Shown here: positions 14,913 to 23,601 of the stretch, one piece after another
Numbering within the stretch: the stretch's first letter is position 1
How the letters are laid out: each line of letters starts with the position of its first letter
DNA from: JBGQBN01 sp041494805
GTDB lineage: Bacteria; Acidobacteriota; Terriglobia; Terriglobales; Acidobacteriaceae
Direction: 5' to 3'
DNA: 64,000 bases
Assembly: GCA_041494805.1 (NCBI GenBank)
Contig: JBGQBN010000004.1
Span: 1-64,000, forward strand
Translations under genes and position numbers: made by a program
The notes under the pieces: generated by a model
Seen by the model: the letters and a program-made list of their open reading frames with translations, nothing else
What the model was told of the DNA's origin: nothing
Database searches by the model: none

Positions 14913-15706
14913 TGGCTACCGCCACCGCAATCCGCGAGCATTACGATTCTCTCGCTTTCATCTATCGCACGTTCTGGGGCGACCACATCCACCACGGCCT
15001 TTTTGTCGACGGCACCGAATCGCCTGGAGACGCTCAGGTTGGGATGCTGGAGCACTGTGTCGGCCTTCTCGATCTTCGCGGCGGCGAACATGTATTGGAT
15101 GTCGGGTGCGGGCACGGCGGAACGCTGCTGCACCTGGCGCGACGGTTCCATTGCCGCGGGATAGGAGTAACCATCAGCCCGAAGCAGGCCCGGCTGGCCC
15201 GGGAACAGGCGTCGAAGGCAGGCGTCGAAGAGTTTGTAAAGTTTGCGGTGAACAATGCTGACGTTTTTGACTTTCCCAACCGGTCATTCGATTTTGTCTG
15301 GACGATGGAGTCCTCAGAACATTTTGCCGACAAACCCCGCTACTTCACGAACGTCGCGCGCACTCTTCGTCCCGGGGGCCAACTGCTGCTGGCGGCGTGG
15401 ACGGGCGCCATGGATCGGGCGCGAGTCCGCGGAGTAGCCCACGCTTTTCTCTGTCCGGAATTGTGGACAGCAGAACAGTACAGGTCGGCGATCGAGTCCG
15501 CCGGAATGCGGGTGGACCATTTTGAAGATCTGACGGCGAAGGTGATGCGTACCTGGGAAATCTGCCAGGATCGAGCGCGGGCTGCGGCACCGGTGGTCCC
15601 ACTGCTGCCACGAGCGGCGCGCGAGTTCGTGGAAGGGATTGACATCATCCTGGGCGCGTACCGGGCTGGCGATCTGAGTTACACCGTTCTAACCGCGCGG
15701 AAGTAG
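14912..15706 (+). CDS. SAM-dependent methyltransferase, tocopherol/sarcosine methyltransferase-like
   Basis: 264 residues. Class I motif I is VLDVGCGHGGTLLHLARRF; FDFVWTMESSEHFADK and LRPGGQLLLAAW are motifs II-III. The N-terminal HYDSLAFIYRTFWGDHIHHGLF is typical of enzymes that methylate isoprenoid quinones or amines (VTE4, glycine/sarcosine N-methyltransferase groups). Translationally coupled to thiO (TGATG), so a glycine- or amine-related substrate is possible. Not assignable further. Confidence 0.85.
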   Translation: MATATAIREHYDSLAFIYRTFWGDHIHHGLFVDGTESPGDAQVGMLEHCVGLLDLRGGEHVLDVGCGHGGTLLHLARRFHCRGIGVTISPKQARLAREQASKAGVEEFVKFAVNNADVFDFPNRSFDFVWTMESSEHFADKPRYFTNVARTLRPGGQLLLAAWTGAMDRARVRGVAHAFLCPELWTAEQYRSAIESAGMRVDHFEDLTAKVMRTWEICQDRARAAAPVVPLLPRAAREFVEGIDIILGAYRAGDLSYTVLTARK

Positions 15707-15736
15707 CGCCCCTTTACAGCAGCGACGCTGCTGGCA

Positions 15737-15756
15737 AGACGTTGCAAGCAACGTCT
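15737..15756. repeat. dispersed palindrome AGACGTTGC-AA-GCAACGTCT
   Basis: Perfect 9-bp arms, followed by CTACGGG. The same theme (GAGACGTAGC...GCTACGTCTC) recurs at 22046-22068 and 56063-56085. Confidence 0.6.
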
Positions 15757-15913
15757 CTACGGGTGTCGCCACGCTCCCGCGTACGTCTAATAAAAGGGTG
15801 CATTCGGCTCGCGGAAACCTGGACGCAACCGGTTCAGGTTATACTTTAATGTTTCAGTCTTCACCAAAATCGCATCCGGTTCGCGTTCGCGCGCCCAGAA
15901 AGGGACACAACTT

Positions 15914-17290
15914 ATGGCTTCCCCTGCAGTGAGTTATGCCCGCGGCAACCAACAGAGATTCCTGAACGAGCTAAAAGATCTTCTCCGCATTCCTAGTATC
16001 AGTACTTTGGAGGAACATAAGTCCGACGTGCAGAAAGCGGCCGACTTCGTGGCCAACGAACTGCGCCGCCTCGGAATGGAGCATGTCGAGATTATCCCGA
16101 CCAAGGGACATCCCCTGGTGTACGCCGACTGGCTCAACGCTCCCGGCAAGCCCACTGTGCTTTGCTACGCGCATTACGATGTCCAGCCGCCCGACCCGCT
16201 TGATGAGTGGATTTCCCCGCCCTTTGAGCCCACCGAGCGCAACAACAACATCTATGCCCGCGGCGCGGTGGACGACAAAGGCCAGCTTTGGATGGAGATC
16301 AAAGCCATCGAAGCCCTCATGCGAGGCCACAACGGCAAGCTGCCGCTGAATGTGAAGTTCATCATCGAAGGAGAAGAAGAAGTCGGCGGCGAGTCGATCG
16401 CCGAATACGTGCGCAAGGAAAAGGCCAAGCTGAAGGCCGATTTTGCGCTGGTCTGTGACACGGAATTGTTCGCCCCAGATCTTCCCACCTTGTGCGTGGG
16501 CCTGCGCGGGCTGGTGTACACCGAGATCGAAGCGTTCGGCGCCAAGACCGACCTGCACTCCGGCATGTACGGTGGCGCGGCGCCCAATCCTTTTTTTGCG
16601 CTGATCGAGATCATCAGCAAGCTGAAAGATTCGAAGGGCAAGGTTCTGATTCCGGGTTTCTACAAAGGCGTGAAGGCTCCCAGCAAGGATGAGTTGAAAG
16701 CGTGGAAGCGTTTGCCCTTCAACGAAGAGCACTACCGCAAAACGGAAGTCGGCTCGAGCGTTCTGACCGGCGAACCCGGGTTCTCCGTTCTGTACCGAAC
16801 CTGGGCCCGTCCCACCCTGGAAGTCCACGGGATGCCCGGCGGATTCACCGCTCCCGGCGCCAAGACGGTGATCCCGGCCAAGGCCGCCGCCAAGGTTTCC
16901 ATGCGGATGGTGCCTAACCAGGACCCCGACGACATTCTCAAGAAATACAAGAACTACGTGAAGAAGCTTACCCCCAAGGGCATCCGTACCAACATCAAGG
17001 TCTGGAGCAAGGGGCCGGCATGTGTGGTCGGAACGGACAATAAGTACGTCAAAGCGTCCACCGAGGCCATGCATGAGGTATTTCACAAAGACACGGTGTT
17101 TATCCGCTCCGGCGGCTCGATTCCAATCGTGACTGACTTCCAGGACGTGCTGAAGATTCCCAGTGTGATGATGGGCTTCGGCCTGCCGGACGACAACCTG
17201 CACGCTCCGAATGAGAAGTTCCATATTCCGAACTTCCATCGGGGGATCGAGTCCATCTGCTTGTTCTTTGAGAAGCTGGGCGGGAAATAG
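15914..17290 (+). CDS. M20-family dipeptidase
   Basis: 458 residues, full length for ArgE/DapE/CNDP-type metallopeptidases. Metal ligands and catalytic residues are visible: YAHYDVQPPDP (His, and Asp two residues on), RGAVDDKGQ (bridging Asp), EGEEEVGG (general base and metal Glu), CDTELFAPD (Asp), and the C-terminal LHAPNEKFHIPN (His). The dimerisation lid between about residues 190 and 330 holds GLRGLVYTEIEAFG and LHSGMYGG. Probably hydrolyses dipeptides or N-acyl amino acids in the cytoplasm. GGGACA precedes the ATG; TATACT near 15841 may be its -10. A diverged copy of its 3' end lies 400 bases downstream. Confidence 0.93.
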   Translation: MASPAVSYARGNQQRFLNELKDLLRIPSISTLEEHKSDVQKAADFVANELRRLGMEHVEIIPTKGHPLVYADWLNAPGKPTVLCYAHYDVQPPDPLDEWISPPFEPTERNNNIYARGAVDDKGQLWMEIKAIEALMRGHNGKLPLNVKFIIEGEEEVGGESIAEYVRKEKAKLKADFALVCDTELFAPDLPTLCVGLRGLVYTEIEAFGAKTDLHSGMYGGAAPNPFFALIEIISKLKDSKGKVLIPGFYKGVKAPSKDELKAWKRLPFNEEHYRKTEVGSSVLTGEPGFSVLYRTWARPTLEVHGMPGGFTAPGAKTVIPAKAAAKVSMRMVPNQDPDDILKKYKNYVKKLTPKGIRTNIKVWSKGPACVVGTDNKYVKASTEAMHEVFHKDTVFIRSGGSIPIVTDFQDVLKIPSVMMGFGLPDDNLHAPNEKFHIPNFHRGIESICLFFEKLGGK

Positions 17291-17362
17291 CACAGGGGAC
17301 GTAGGGACAGCCGCTTCGCCGGCCGTCACTGGGTGCACACCTTTGCGTAGTAGAATCGCCTC

Positions 17363-17578
17363 GTGAGACGCCCGCGCAAATTCACGGTCGTTATCGAGCG
17401 AGACGAGGAAGGTTATTACGTGGGGACAGTTCCTGCTCTCCACGGCTGCCACACACAGGCAAAGAACCTTGACACTCTCATGAAGCGGATGCGTGCAGTG
17501 ATCGAGCTGTGCCTGGAAAACGGAAGCGGTGGAGGCCGGTCACTCGAACTCGTCGGCGTTCAGCAAGTCTCGGTATGA
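17363..17578 (+). CDS. hicB: HicB-family antitoxin
   Basis: 71 residues from a GTG. The partial RNase H-like fold of HicB is clear: FTVVIERDEEGYYVGTVPALHGCHTQAKNLDTLMKRMRAVIELCLE. HicB normally neutralises the HicA mRNA interferase encoded beside it. Here the overlapping downstream frame begins like hicA but is broken, so this antitoxin appears to be an orphan. TAGAAT six bases before the GTG and no ribosome site suggest a leaderless transcript. Confidence 0.85.
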   Translation: MRRPRKFTVVIERDEEGYYVGTVPALHGCHTQAKNLDTLMKRMRAVIELCLENGSGGGRSLELVGVQQVSV

Positions 17579-17640
17579 CTCGCCTTCCCCGCGATGTCGA
17601 CTTGTCAGTCGGAGGAGCTGCTCAAGCGGCTCTGAGGCGA
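17575..17640 (+). pseudogene. hicA toxin remnant, frameshifted and truncated
   Basis: The ATG overlaps the hicB stop. The first residues MTRLPRDV match the HicA opening; after a one-base shift the next frame reads SEELLKRL, again HicA-like, and then hits TGA. The double-stranded-RNA-binding fold with its catalytic His (GSH) is missing, replaced by unrelated sequence. The toxin is therefore dead. Confidence 0.65.
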
Positions 17641-17700
17641 CGGCGTTCCTGCCCGACGACAACCTGCACGCCACCAACGAGAGGCTCCACATTCCGAACC
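17641..17700 (+). pseudogene. fragment of an M20 dipeptidase 3' end
   Basis: The frame LPDDNLHATNERLHIPN is a close variant of LPDDNLHAPNEKFHIPN at the end of the intact M20 gene (about 17175-17232). Differences at many third positions suggest a relic of a paralogue or of an older recombination rather than a recent copy. It is joined directly to the hicA remnant. Confidence 0.7.
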
Positions 17701-17926
17701 TTTCCTGCTCGAAAACTAATTCATCAGACAATCCCGCGACGCGGCGGGTTGAGTTCTCTCGCAAATCCTGGCTTGCTTGTAAGGCTTCGGTGCGCTACAG
17801 TTATTTTGCTCTCGCGATTCTCCCTTCCTTCGATTTCCCCACCTCTGTCATAAGCTCGGGGTTGCAGTGTGTGTGCAAAATAACGTGGTCACGCGTATGG
17901 TCACACCATATATAGTGTTTTCGTGC

Positions 17927-18101
17927 TTGACCCGGGCGGGATTTCGCCTTTACATTAGCTCCAGCCTGTGCCCTCCGGGCGGCGGCGAGGGATGTGTCCG
18001 CCTGAAGCAACGGGGTGGGAATCGCCTTAGTAACGGGCGATTGCAGTCCCCCATCGGCTAAGCAACGAGCGCCGCGCCCAGCCAGCGCGAAGGAGTGGAA
18101 G
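17927..18101 (+). promoter_or_regulatory. promoter and structured leader of smc
   Basis: TTGACC (17927-17932), 18 bases, TACATT (17951-17956) form a possible promoter. The roughly 135-base leader that would follow is structured: CCCTC...GAGGG near 17971-17991, and a perfect 7-bp stem AATCGCC (18020-18026)/GGCGATT (18036-18042). It matches no riboswitch core that I know. The stretch 17701-17926 before it shows no gene. Confidence 0.4.
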
Positions 18102-21100
18102 TTGCTCAAACTGAAAAAGCTTCATGTTCTCGGGTTCAAGTCTTTCTGCGACCGCACCGAACTCAAGTTTCACGGGGACGGGATTGCGGCCATCATCGGT
18201 CCCAACGGTTGCGGCAAGTCGAATATCGCCGACGCCATCTCCTGGGTGCTGGGCGAGCAGTCGGCCAAGACCCTGCGCGGCTCGCGCATGGAGGACGTCA
18301 TCTTCGCTGGCACCCGCGATCGCAAGCCCACCGGCATGGCCGAGGTGTCGCTGACGCTGATTGATCCCGAGGTCTATGACGGCGCCGACGCCAACGAGCC
18401 GACCCAGGTTGATATTCAAGAGGAAATGCCCACCGACAACTGGGATGAGGCGGAAATCCGCGCTCGGGCCGCGCAGGAAACTGATCTCCTGACGGAAGAA
18501 ACACAGCCCGGCAAGGTCGAGGAATTCACTCTCCCTGCGTCCCACCTCTCTGCGTCCCAGGGGAATGCCCATGCGGAACTCGATCCTTACGATGAACCTA
18601 TTTTCGCAGTGTTCACCAATCCCAACGCTGTTCGTGCCGTGGACCCATATCCTGTCTCAGTCAGTGGCAGCAATGGCCCGCAGGTTGTCCTGAAGATCCG
18701 CCGCCGGAAATTCAACCAGCAACAGTTTCACGCGGGAGAGATCGTAGTCACCCGCCGGCTGTTCCGATCCGGAGATAGCGAATACCTGCTGAACGGCAAG
18801 CTGTGCCGTCTGCGCGACATCCAGGAATTGTTCATGGGTACCGGCCTGGGCCCGGAAACCTACGCCCTGATCGAGCAGGGACGCATCGGCCAGATTCTGA
18901 GCAGCCGTCCCACCGACCGCCGGGCCATCATCGAAGAGGCCGCCGGCATCACCAAATTCAAAACCAAGAAGCGTCTCGCCGAGGCCCGCCTGGAAGAAGC
19001 CAAACTGAACCTGGCGCGAGTCAATGACATATTCGAAGAAGTCACACGGCAGATGAATTCGCTGAAGCGGCAGGCCTCAAAGGCCGAGCGCTATGCCCGC
19101 TTGCGGGAGGAGATGCGAGCCAAGCTGCGCCTCGTCCTGGCCAGCAAGTTCGCCCAACTCGATCAAGAGAGCGCGGAACTCGATGCCCAGATCAATGCAC
19201 TCTCCGAAGAGATGCGCCAGCGAACCGGCTCGGTCCAACAGCTGGAAGCGGAACATGCGGACCGCACCCAGCGCGGCTATGCCATCGAGACTGAACTTCG
19301 CGAGAACCGGGAGCGTCTGAGCCAGATCAAGCTGGAAACCGATCGCGCCCAAGCCCAGCGTCGTCACAACCAAGAGCGCTGCGCGGAACTGGTGCTGCGG
19401 TCGGCCTCCTCGGAAGCCGAGTTGTCTCAGGCTCGCCACCGGCTGACCGCGCTTAGGGCGGAACGTGATTCCAACCGCCAGCTGCTGGAGTCGGCGGCGA
19501 CCGACCTGGCAGCCGCACAACAGGAACTGGAGCAATGCCAGCAGGAGGCGGCGTCCGCAACCAGCGCCCTGGCGGAACTGGAGCAGCAACAGGAACAATC
19601 CCGGCTAGCGATCATGGAAACGGTGGCGTCCGCAGCCAACCTGCGCAACCAACTCACTCAGGCAGAAGAGCGCCTGGCTGCGGTGGATCGCGAAGCACAG
19701 CGTCTGCAGACGGAAATGGAAACCGCGAATGCTCAAGTGGACGCGTTCGGAGGACAACGCGGCCAACTTGCACTTGAATTCGAGACAGTATCCCAACGCG
19801 TGGTTGGACTGACGGAAGAACTCACCCAGGCGCGGCAGTTGCTCGAGTCCAAGCGTCGCGCGGAAACCGAAGGCAAAACCCGCCTGGACAGCTTGCGCGC
19901 CGAGTACGCATCGGCGATCGGCAAGAAAGGCTCACTCGAAGCTGTCATTGCGGAGCATGGATACTCAACCGAATCGGTGCGCCGGCTTTTCCAGTCGGGA
20001 GTGATGCAGGGGGGATTCGCTCCCGCTGGCGTTCTGGCTGACTTCCTCGAAGTGGATACGCGCTACGAAGGCGTGGTCGAAGACTTTTTGCGCGATGAAC
20101 TGAACTACATCGTAGTCAAGTCCTGGGATGCAGCCGATGAAGGACTGCGCCTGCTGCGCACCGACGTGGATGGCCGCGCGACCTTCCTGGTGCATCCCGA
20201 CGACTCGCAGGCGAAGTTCTCGTTCCTGGTGGATGAGAATGCACGCCCGGCGCCGCCCAACCAGTCCATCATCCCGCTCAAGCACACCATCCGTGTGCTC
20301 AATGGTTTTGGCAAGTCGCTGGAAGTGATCCTGCCCAAGCTGCGCGATGGCTATATCGTGCCGGAACCGGGCTTCGCCCGCGCTCTCGCGTTGGAGAATC
20401 CAGATGCATTCTTCCTAGCGCAGTCGGGTGAGTGCTTCCACAACGTGACCGTCACCGGCGGCAAGCAACGCACCGAAGGCCCGCTTTCCATGAAGCGCGA
20501 ACTGCGTGATGTCATGCGCTTGCTGGGCGAACTGGAAGAGGCCCTGCGCCATGAGGAAGTCCGCGTCCTCACCTTGGGGCGTGAAATCAAGGAACTCAGT
20601 TCCCTGCTCGAACGGCTGGAAGGGGAAAAGCGCCAGGCCGAAAAGCAGGCGATGACCTCCGGCCACCTGCTGCAGCAATTGGATACGGAAATGGCCCGCG
20701 TGGACGAGCGGCTGAATACTTGCCATCACGAGCTCCGGCGGCTGGCCGTGGAACGCGCCGAACAAGGCTCGTTGGTGAGCGCCCGGCAAACCGAGCTGGC
20801 CGCGATGCAGCAAAAGCGCGCGGAACTCGAGCTACTGACGGCCACGGCGCAGGAGGAGCTGGCCAGCTTGCGTGGACGCCGCGACTTGGCCGCACAAAAG
20901 GCGTCTCAGCGCTTGGCCCGGGTAGCGACGCTCGAAGAACGGCACCGCTCCGCGGCGGCAGTATTGGAGAGAATTGAATCGCTGGTCGCCGAAATGCGCG
21001 AACGCGTGAACACACTGGGGGCTCAGATCGAGTCCTCGGTCGTGGAAAAGCTGCAGCGCGAGACTGAAAATCAGCAGATTGCCGTTCAGCTCACCGACCT

Positions 21101-22028
21101 CGAGGCCGAGCGCAACGCGGGCTCAGCCCGCGACGGCCTGCTGCAGTGTGAGTCCGACCAGGTCCGCGCCCGGTTGGCGGAGATTGACGAAGCCCTGCGC
21201 AACGCACGCCTGTTACTCGACCAGGTACGCGACCGCCGTGCCGAGCTGGCGGCGGCAGCGGCGAAGTTGCAGTCGGACGTGCAGTACATGGCCGAGACTT
21301 GCCTGAATGAACTGGGCGTGCAGCGGCACGAACTGACGGCTGATCGCACCATCCCGATTGCCACCGGAGAACAGCTGGCTCTGGAAGACCAGACCTACCG
21401 CGAGATGCGAACCCGCCTCGAAGCCATGGGCCCGGTGAACATGATGGCGCTCGAGGAATACAAGGAAACCACGGAGCGTCACGCCTTTCTGGAAACCCAG
21501 CGCAAGGATCTGTTCGACTCGATTGAGAACACCCAGGCCACGATCAAAGAGATCGACATCTTCTCGCGGCAGAAGTTTGAAGAGGCGTTCCACAAGATCA
21601 ACGAAAACTTTGCGGCCACGTTCAGCAAGCTGTTCGGCGGTGGCCAGGGCTTCATGCGCCTGACCGACGAAGAAAACAGCGCCGAGAGCGGCATTGACGT
21701 AGTCGCCTCGCCTCCCGGCAAGAAGCTGCAGAATGTGCTGTTGCTCTCTGGTGGCGAAAAGGCGCTGACCGCGCTGGCCCTGCTGGTGGGAATCTTCCAG
21801 TATCAGCCCAGCCCCTTCTGCATTCTCGACGAAGTGGACGCGCCGCTGGACGAAGCCAACATCGGCCGCTTCACCGATTTGGTGAAAGAGATGAGCGTCC
21901 AGACCCAGTTTGTGCTCATCACCCACAGCAAGAAGACCATGAGTATCGCGCCCGTGCTCTATGGGGTGACCATGCAGGAGCCCGGCGTGTCGAAGCTAGT
22001 CTCGGTGCGCTTCGGAGCCACGGCCTAG
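18102..22028 (+). CDS. smc: chromosome segregation ATPase SMC with an enlarged N-terminal head
   Basis: 1308 residues from the TTG at 18102, which has GGAG six bases upstream and starts exactly at the family N-terminus LKLKKLHVLGFKSF; the longer frame upstream is leader. Walker A GPNGCGKSN (33-41), two long coiled coils, hinge about residues 625-790 (STESVRRLFQSG, GGFAPAGVLADF, DELNYIVVKSWDAADEG), C-terminal signature LLSGGEKALTALALL and Walker B FCILDEVDAPLDEANIG. Works with ScpAB to compact and separate chromosomes. Odd: between the Walker A strand region and the VTRRLFRSG segment about 115 acidic, low-complexity residues (roughly 88-205) are inserted, explaining the extra length over the usual 1190. 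Confidence 0.95.
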   Translation: MLKLKKLHVLGFKSFCDRTELKFHGDGIAAIIGPNGCGKSNIADAISWVLGEQSAKTLRGSRMEDVIFAGTRDRKPTGMAEVSLTLIDPEVYDGADANEPTQVDIQEEMPTDNWDEAEIRARAAQETDLLTEETQPGKVEEFTLPASHLSASQGNAHAELDPYDEPIFAVFTNPNAVRAVDPYPVSVSGSNGPQVVLKIRRRKFNQQQFHAGEIVVTRRLFRSGDSEYLLNGKLCRLRDIQELFMGTGLGPETYALIEQGRIGQILSSRPTDRRAIIEEAAGITKFKTKKRLAEARLEEAKLNLARVNDIFEEVTRQMNSLKRQASKAERYARLREEMRAKLRLVLASKFAQLDQESAELDAQINALSEEMRQRTGSVQQLEAEHADRTQRGYAIETELRENRERLSQIKLETDRAQAQRRHNQERCAELVLRSASSEAELSQARHRLTALRAERDSNRQLLESAATDLAAAQQELEQCQQEAASATSALAELEQQQEQSRLAIMETVASAANLRNQLTQAEERLAAVDREAQRLQTEMETANAQVDAFGGQRGQLALEFETVSQRVVGLTEELTQARQLLESKRRAETEGKTRLDSLRAEYASAIGKKGSLEAVIAEHGYSTESVRRLFQSGVMQGGFAPAGVLADFLEVDTRYEGVVEDFLRDELNYIVVKSWDAADEGLRLLRTDVDGRATFLVHPDDSQAKFSFLVDENARPAPPNQSIIPLKHTIRVLNGFGKSLEVILPKLRDGYIVPEPGFARALALENPDAFFLAQSGECFHNVTVTGGKQRTEGPLSMKRELRDVMRLLGELEEALRHEEVRVLTLGREIKELSSLLERLEGEKRQAEKQAMTSGHLLQQLDTEMARVDERLNTCHHELRRLAVERAEQGSLVSARQTELAAMQQKRAELELLTATAQEELASLRGRRDLAAQKASQRLARVATLEERHRSAAAVLERIESLVAEMRERVNTLGAQIESSVVEKLQRETENQQIAVQLTDLEAERNAGSARDGLLQCESDQVRARLAEIDEALRNARLLLDQVRDRRAELAAAAAKLQSDVQYMAETCLNELGVQRHELTADRTIPIATGEQLALEDQTYREMRTRLEAMGPVNMMALEEYKETTERHAFLETQRKDLFDSIENTQATIKEIDIFSRQKFEEAFHKINENFAATFSKLFGGGQGFMRLTDEENSAESGIDVVASPPGKKLQNVLLLSGGEKALTALALLVGIFQYQPSPFCILDEVDAPLDEANIGRFTDLVKEMSVQTQFVLITHSKKTMSIAPVLYGVTMQEPGVSKLVSVRFGATA

Positions 22029-22045
22029 CCTATATCCCCCCGGTA

Positions 22046-22068
22046 GAGACGTAGCTCTGCTACGTCTC
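22046..22068. repeat. dispersed palindrome GAGACGTAG-ctctg-CTACGTCTC
   Basis: Nine-bp perfect arms 18 bases after the smc stop. It belongs to the same family as 15737-15756 and 56063-56085. It could also act as a weak terminator, but no T run follows. Confidence 0.6.
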
Positions 22069-22161
22069 CGCTTCGCCCAGAAAGCGGGCGTCACCGGCAA
22101 GGCTTGTGCTACGTCGCATTTTCAGACGAATACAATGCTGTAGCATGTGTACAGAGCTTCC

Positions 22162-22401
22162 ATGGCGGAATCTTCCGTTCTAACCCTGCGCCTCGATCCC
22201 AAGCTGAAGAGGCAACTCGACCGTCTATCGAAGGCGATGCGCCGCAGCCGTTCCTCGGTAGCGGCCGAGGCTATTCGCGAGTATGTTGCCTTGAACGAGT
22301 GGCAGATCGAGGAGACGAAGCAGTCCCTCGCGGAAGCCGATCGGGGCGACTTCGCCAGCGACAAGGATGTGGCACAGACGCTGAGCAGGTGGACTCAGTA
22401 A
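22162..22401 (+). CDS. ribbon-helix-helix (CopG/ParD-like) protein
   Basis: 79 residues. N-terminal strand SSVLTLRLDPKLKRQLDRLS and helices RSRSSVAAEAIREYVA form an RHH DNA-binding domain, followed by a short acidic tail of the kind that wraps a toxin. No ParE/RelE frame follows within the next 250 bases, so it is an orphan antitoxin or a regulator. A GTG five codons upstream is an alternative start. Confidence 0.75.
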   Translation: MAESSVLTLRLDPKLKRQLDRLSKAMRRSRSSVAAEAIREYVALNEWQIEETKQSLAEADRGDFASDKDVAQTLSRWTQ

Positions 22402-22594
22402 CAAAGAGTCGCGATTCAAGACCATGACCAGAATCCCCGGCTAAGTGCCTTTTCTTACACAGGCGTCCTCAGTTTTTCCACAAGGCCGGTCCCCGCAATC
22501 CCGCTCCAGACGCACATTCCACTACCTCCCAAAACTGTCAACTTCTTTGTGTTCAACGCCGAGGCTGTCTGCAAAACAATTGTGACGTAAACCG

Positions 22595-22622
22595 TTGACA
22601 AAAATTTCTAACAGGCTAGAAT
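22595..22622 (+). promoter_or_regulatory. sigma-70-type promoter upstream of purC
   Basis: TTGACA (22595-22600), 16 bases, TAGAAT (22617-22622), close to consensus. A second TAGAAT stands six bases before the purC ATG. The stretch 22402-22594 holds no gene that I can support. Confidence 0.6.
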
Positions 22623-22653
22623 ACCCGACGTTTTCTGCCTGTAGAATTTCATC

Positions 22654-23565
22654 ATGAGCCCCCAACTTCTCGATCCCGTGCTTTTACAAACTGATTATCC
22701 GGATTTGGTACTGCATACCAGCGGTAAGGTCCGGGATATCTACCGCCTGGACAAGGAGCAGCTGCTGTTTGTAGCCACGGACCGCATCTCCGCTTTCGAT
22801 TACGTCCTGGCCACGGGAATCCCTCACAAGGGTCGTGTGCTGACCCAGATTTCGCTTTTCTGGTTCGATTTCCTGCATGACCTGGTGCCGAACCACCTGA
22901 TCACCGCTGATGTAGCGCAGTACCCGGCGTCCCTCCAAAAATACGCCGACCAGTTGCGTGGACGCTCCATGCTGGTCAAGAACGCTGACATGGTGCCGGT
23001 GGAGTGCGTGGTGCGGGGCTACATTTCCGGCTCGGCGTGGAGAGAGTACAAAGCTACGGGCCGGGTATGCGGAATCGAGCTCCCAGCGGGCCTTAAGGAG
23101 TCGGACCGGCTGCCGCAGCCCATTTTTACGCCAGCCACCAAGGCCGCGACCGGTCATGACGAGAACATTCCTTTTGAGGAGATGGCCCGGATTGTCGGGC
23201 TGGAACTGAGCCAGCAACTCCGCGATATCACTCTCAATATTTATCGGAAAGCAGCTGACTACGCGCGGCAGAAGGGTATTATCATCGCGGATACGAAGTT
23301 TGAATTTGGGCGCACGGCAACCGGGATCACCTTGGCCGACGAGGTGCTCACTCCGGATTCCTCCCGCTTCTGGCCGGCGGACAAGTACCAGCCCGGCCGT
23401 TCGCAGGAGTCGTTTGACAAGCAGTATGTTCGCGATTACCTGGAGGAAATTCACTGGAACAAGCAGCCGCCCGCACCGGCCCTCCCCCCCGAAGTGGCTC
23501 GCGGGACCAGCGAAAAATACCTCGAGGCGTACCACCGGCTCACGGGACGCGACCTGGATGTGTAA
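22654..23565 (+). CDS. purC: phosphoribosylaminoimidazole-succinocarboxamide synthase
   Basis: 303 residues. Joins CAIR and aspartate with ATP to form SAICAR in purine synthesis. Motifs: SGKVRDIYRLD, VATDRISAFDYVL, GYISGSAWREYKATG, ADTKFEFGR (general metal/ATP site) and the C-terminal DKQYVRDYLEE. The length and the LPAGLKESDRLPQPIFTPATKA segment are of the longer, yeast-like class. No other pur genes adjoin. The cvpA-like gene follows by 36 bases. Confidence 0.96.
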   Translation: MSPQLLDPVLLQTDYPDLVLHTSGKVRDIYRLDKEQLLFVATDRISAFDYVLATGIPHKGRVLTQISLFWFDFLHDLVPNHLITADVAQYPASLQKYADQLRGRSMLVKNADMVPVECVVRGYISGSAWREYKATGRVCGIELPAGLKESDRLPQPIFTPATKAATGHDENIPFEEMARIVGLELSQQLRDITLNIYRKAADYARQKGIIIADTKFEFGRTATGITLADEVLTPDSSRFWPADKYQPGRSQESFDKQYVRDYLEEIHWNKQPPAPALPPEVARGTSEKYLEAYHRLTGRDLDV

Positions 23566-23601
23566 ACCCGGGCCCTTTGCCGGCAAGAGCGGTGAATTAG
23601 A

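Noticed and set aside
15971..17452. 493-codon open frame antisense to the M20 dipeptidase
   Set aside because: Runs over the complete metallopeptidase with all its metal ligands; no ribosome site and no recognisable motif.
18015..18101. Longer SMC start
   Set aside because: The 29 extra residues precede the universal SMC N-terminus and lie upstream of a clear Shine-Dalgarno at the TTG.
17927..18101. Known riboswitch upstream of smc
   Set aside because: I compared with cobalamin, SAM, TPP, glycine, fluoride, guanidine and c-di-GMP cores from memory and found no matching conserved strings.
22402..22653. Toxin partner for the ribbon-helix-helix protein
   Set aside because: No frame downstream resembles ParE, RelE or another toxin; the stretch reads as promoter DNA for purC.
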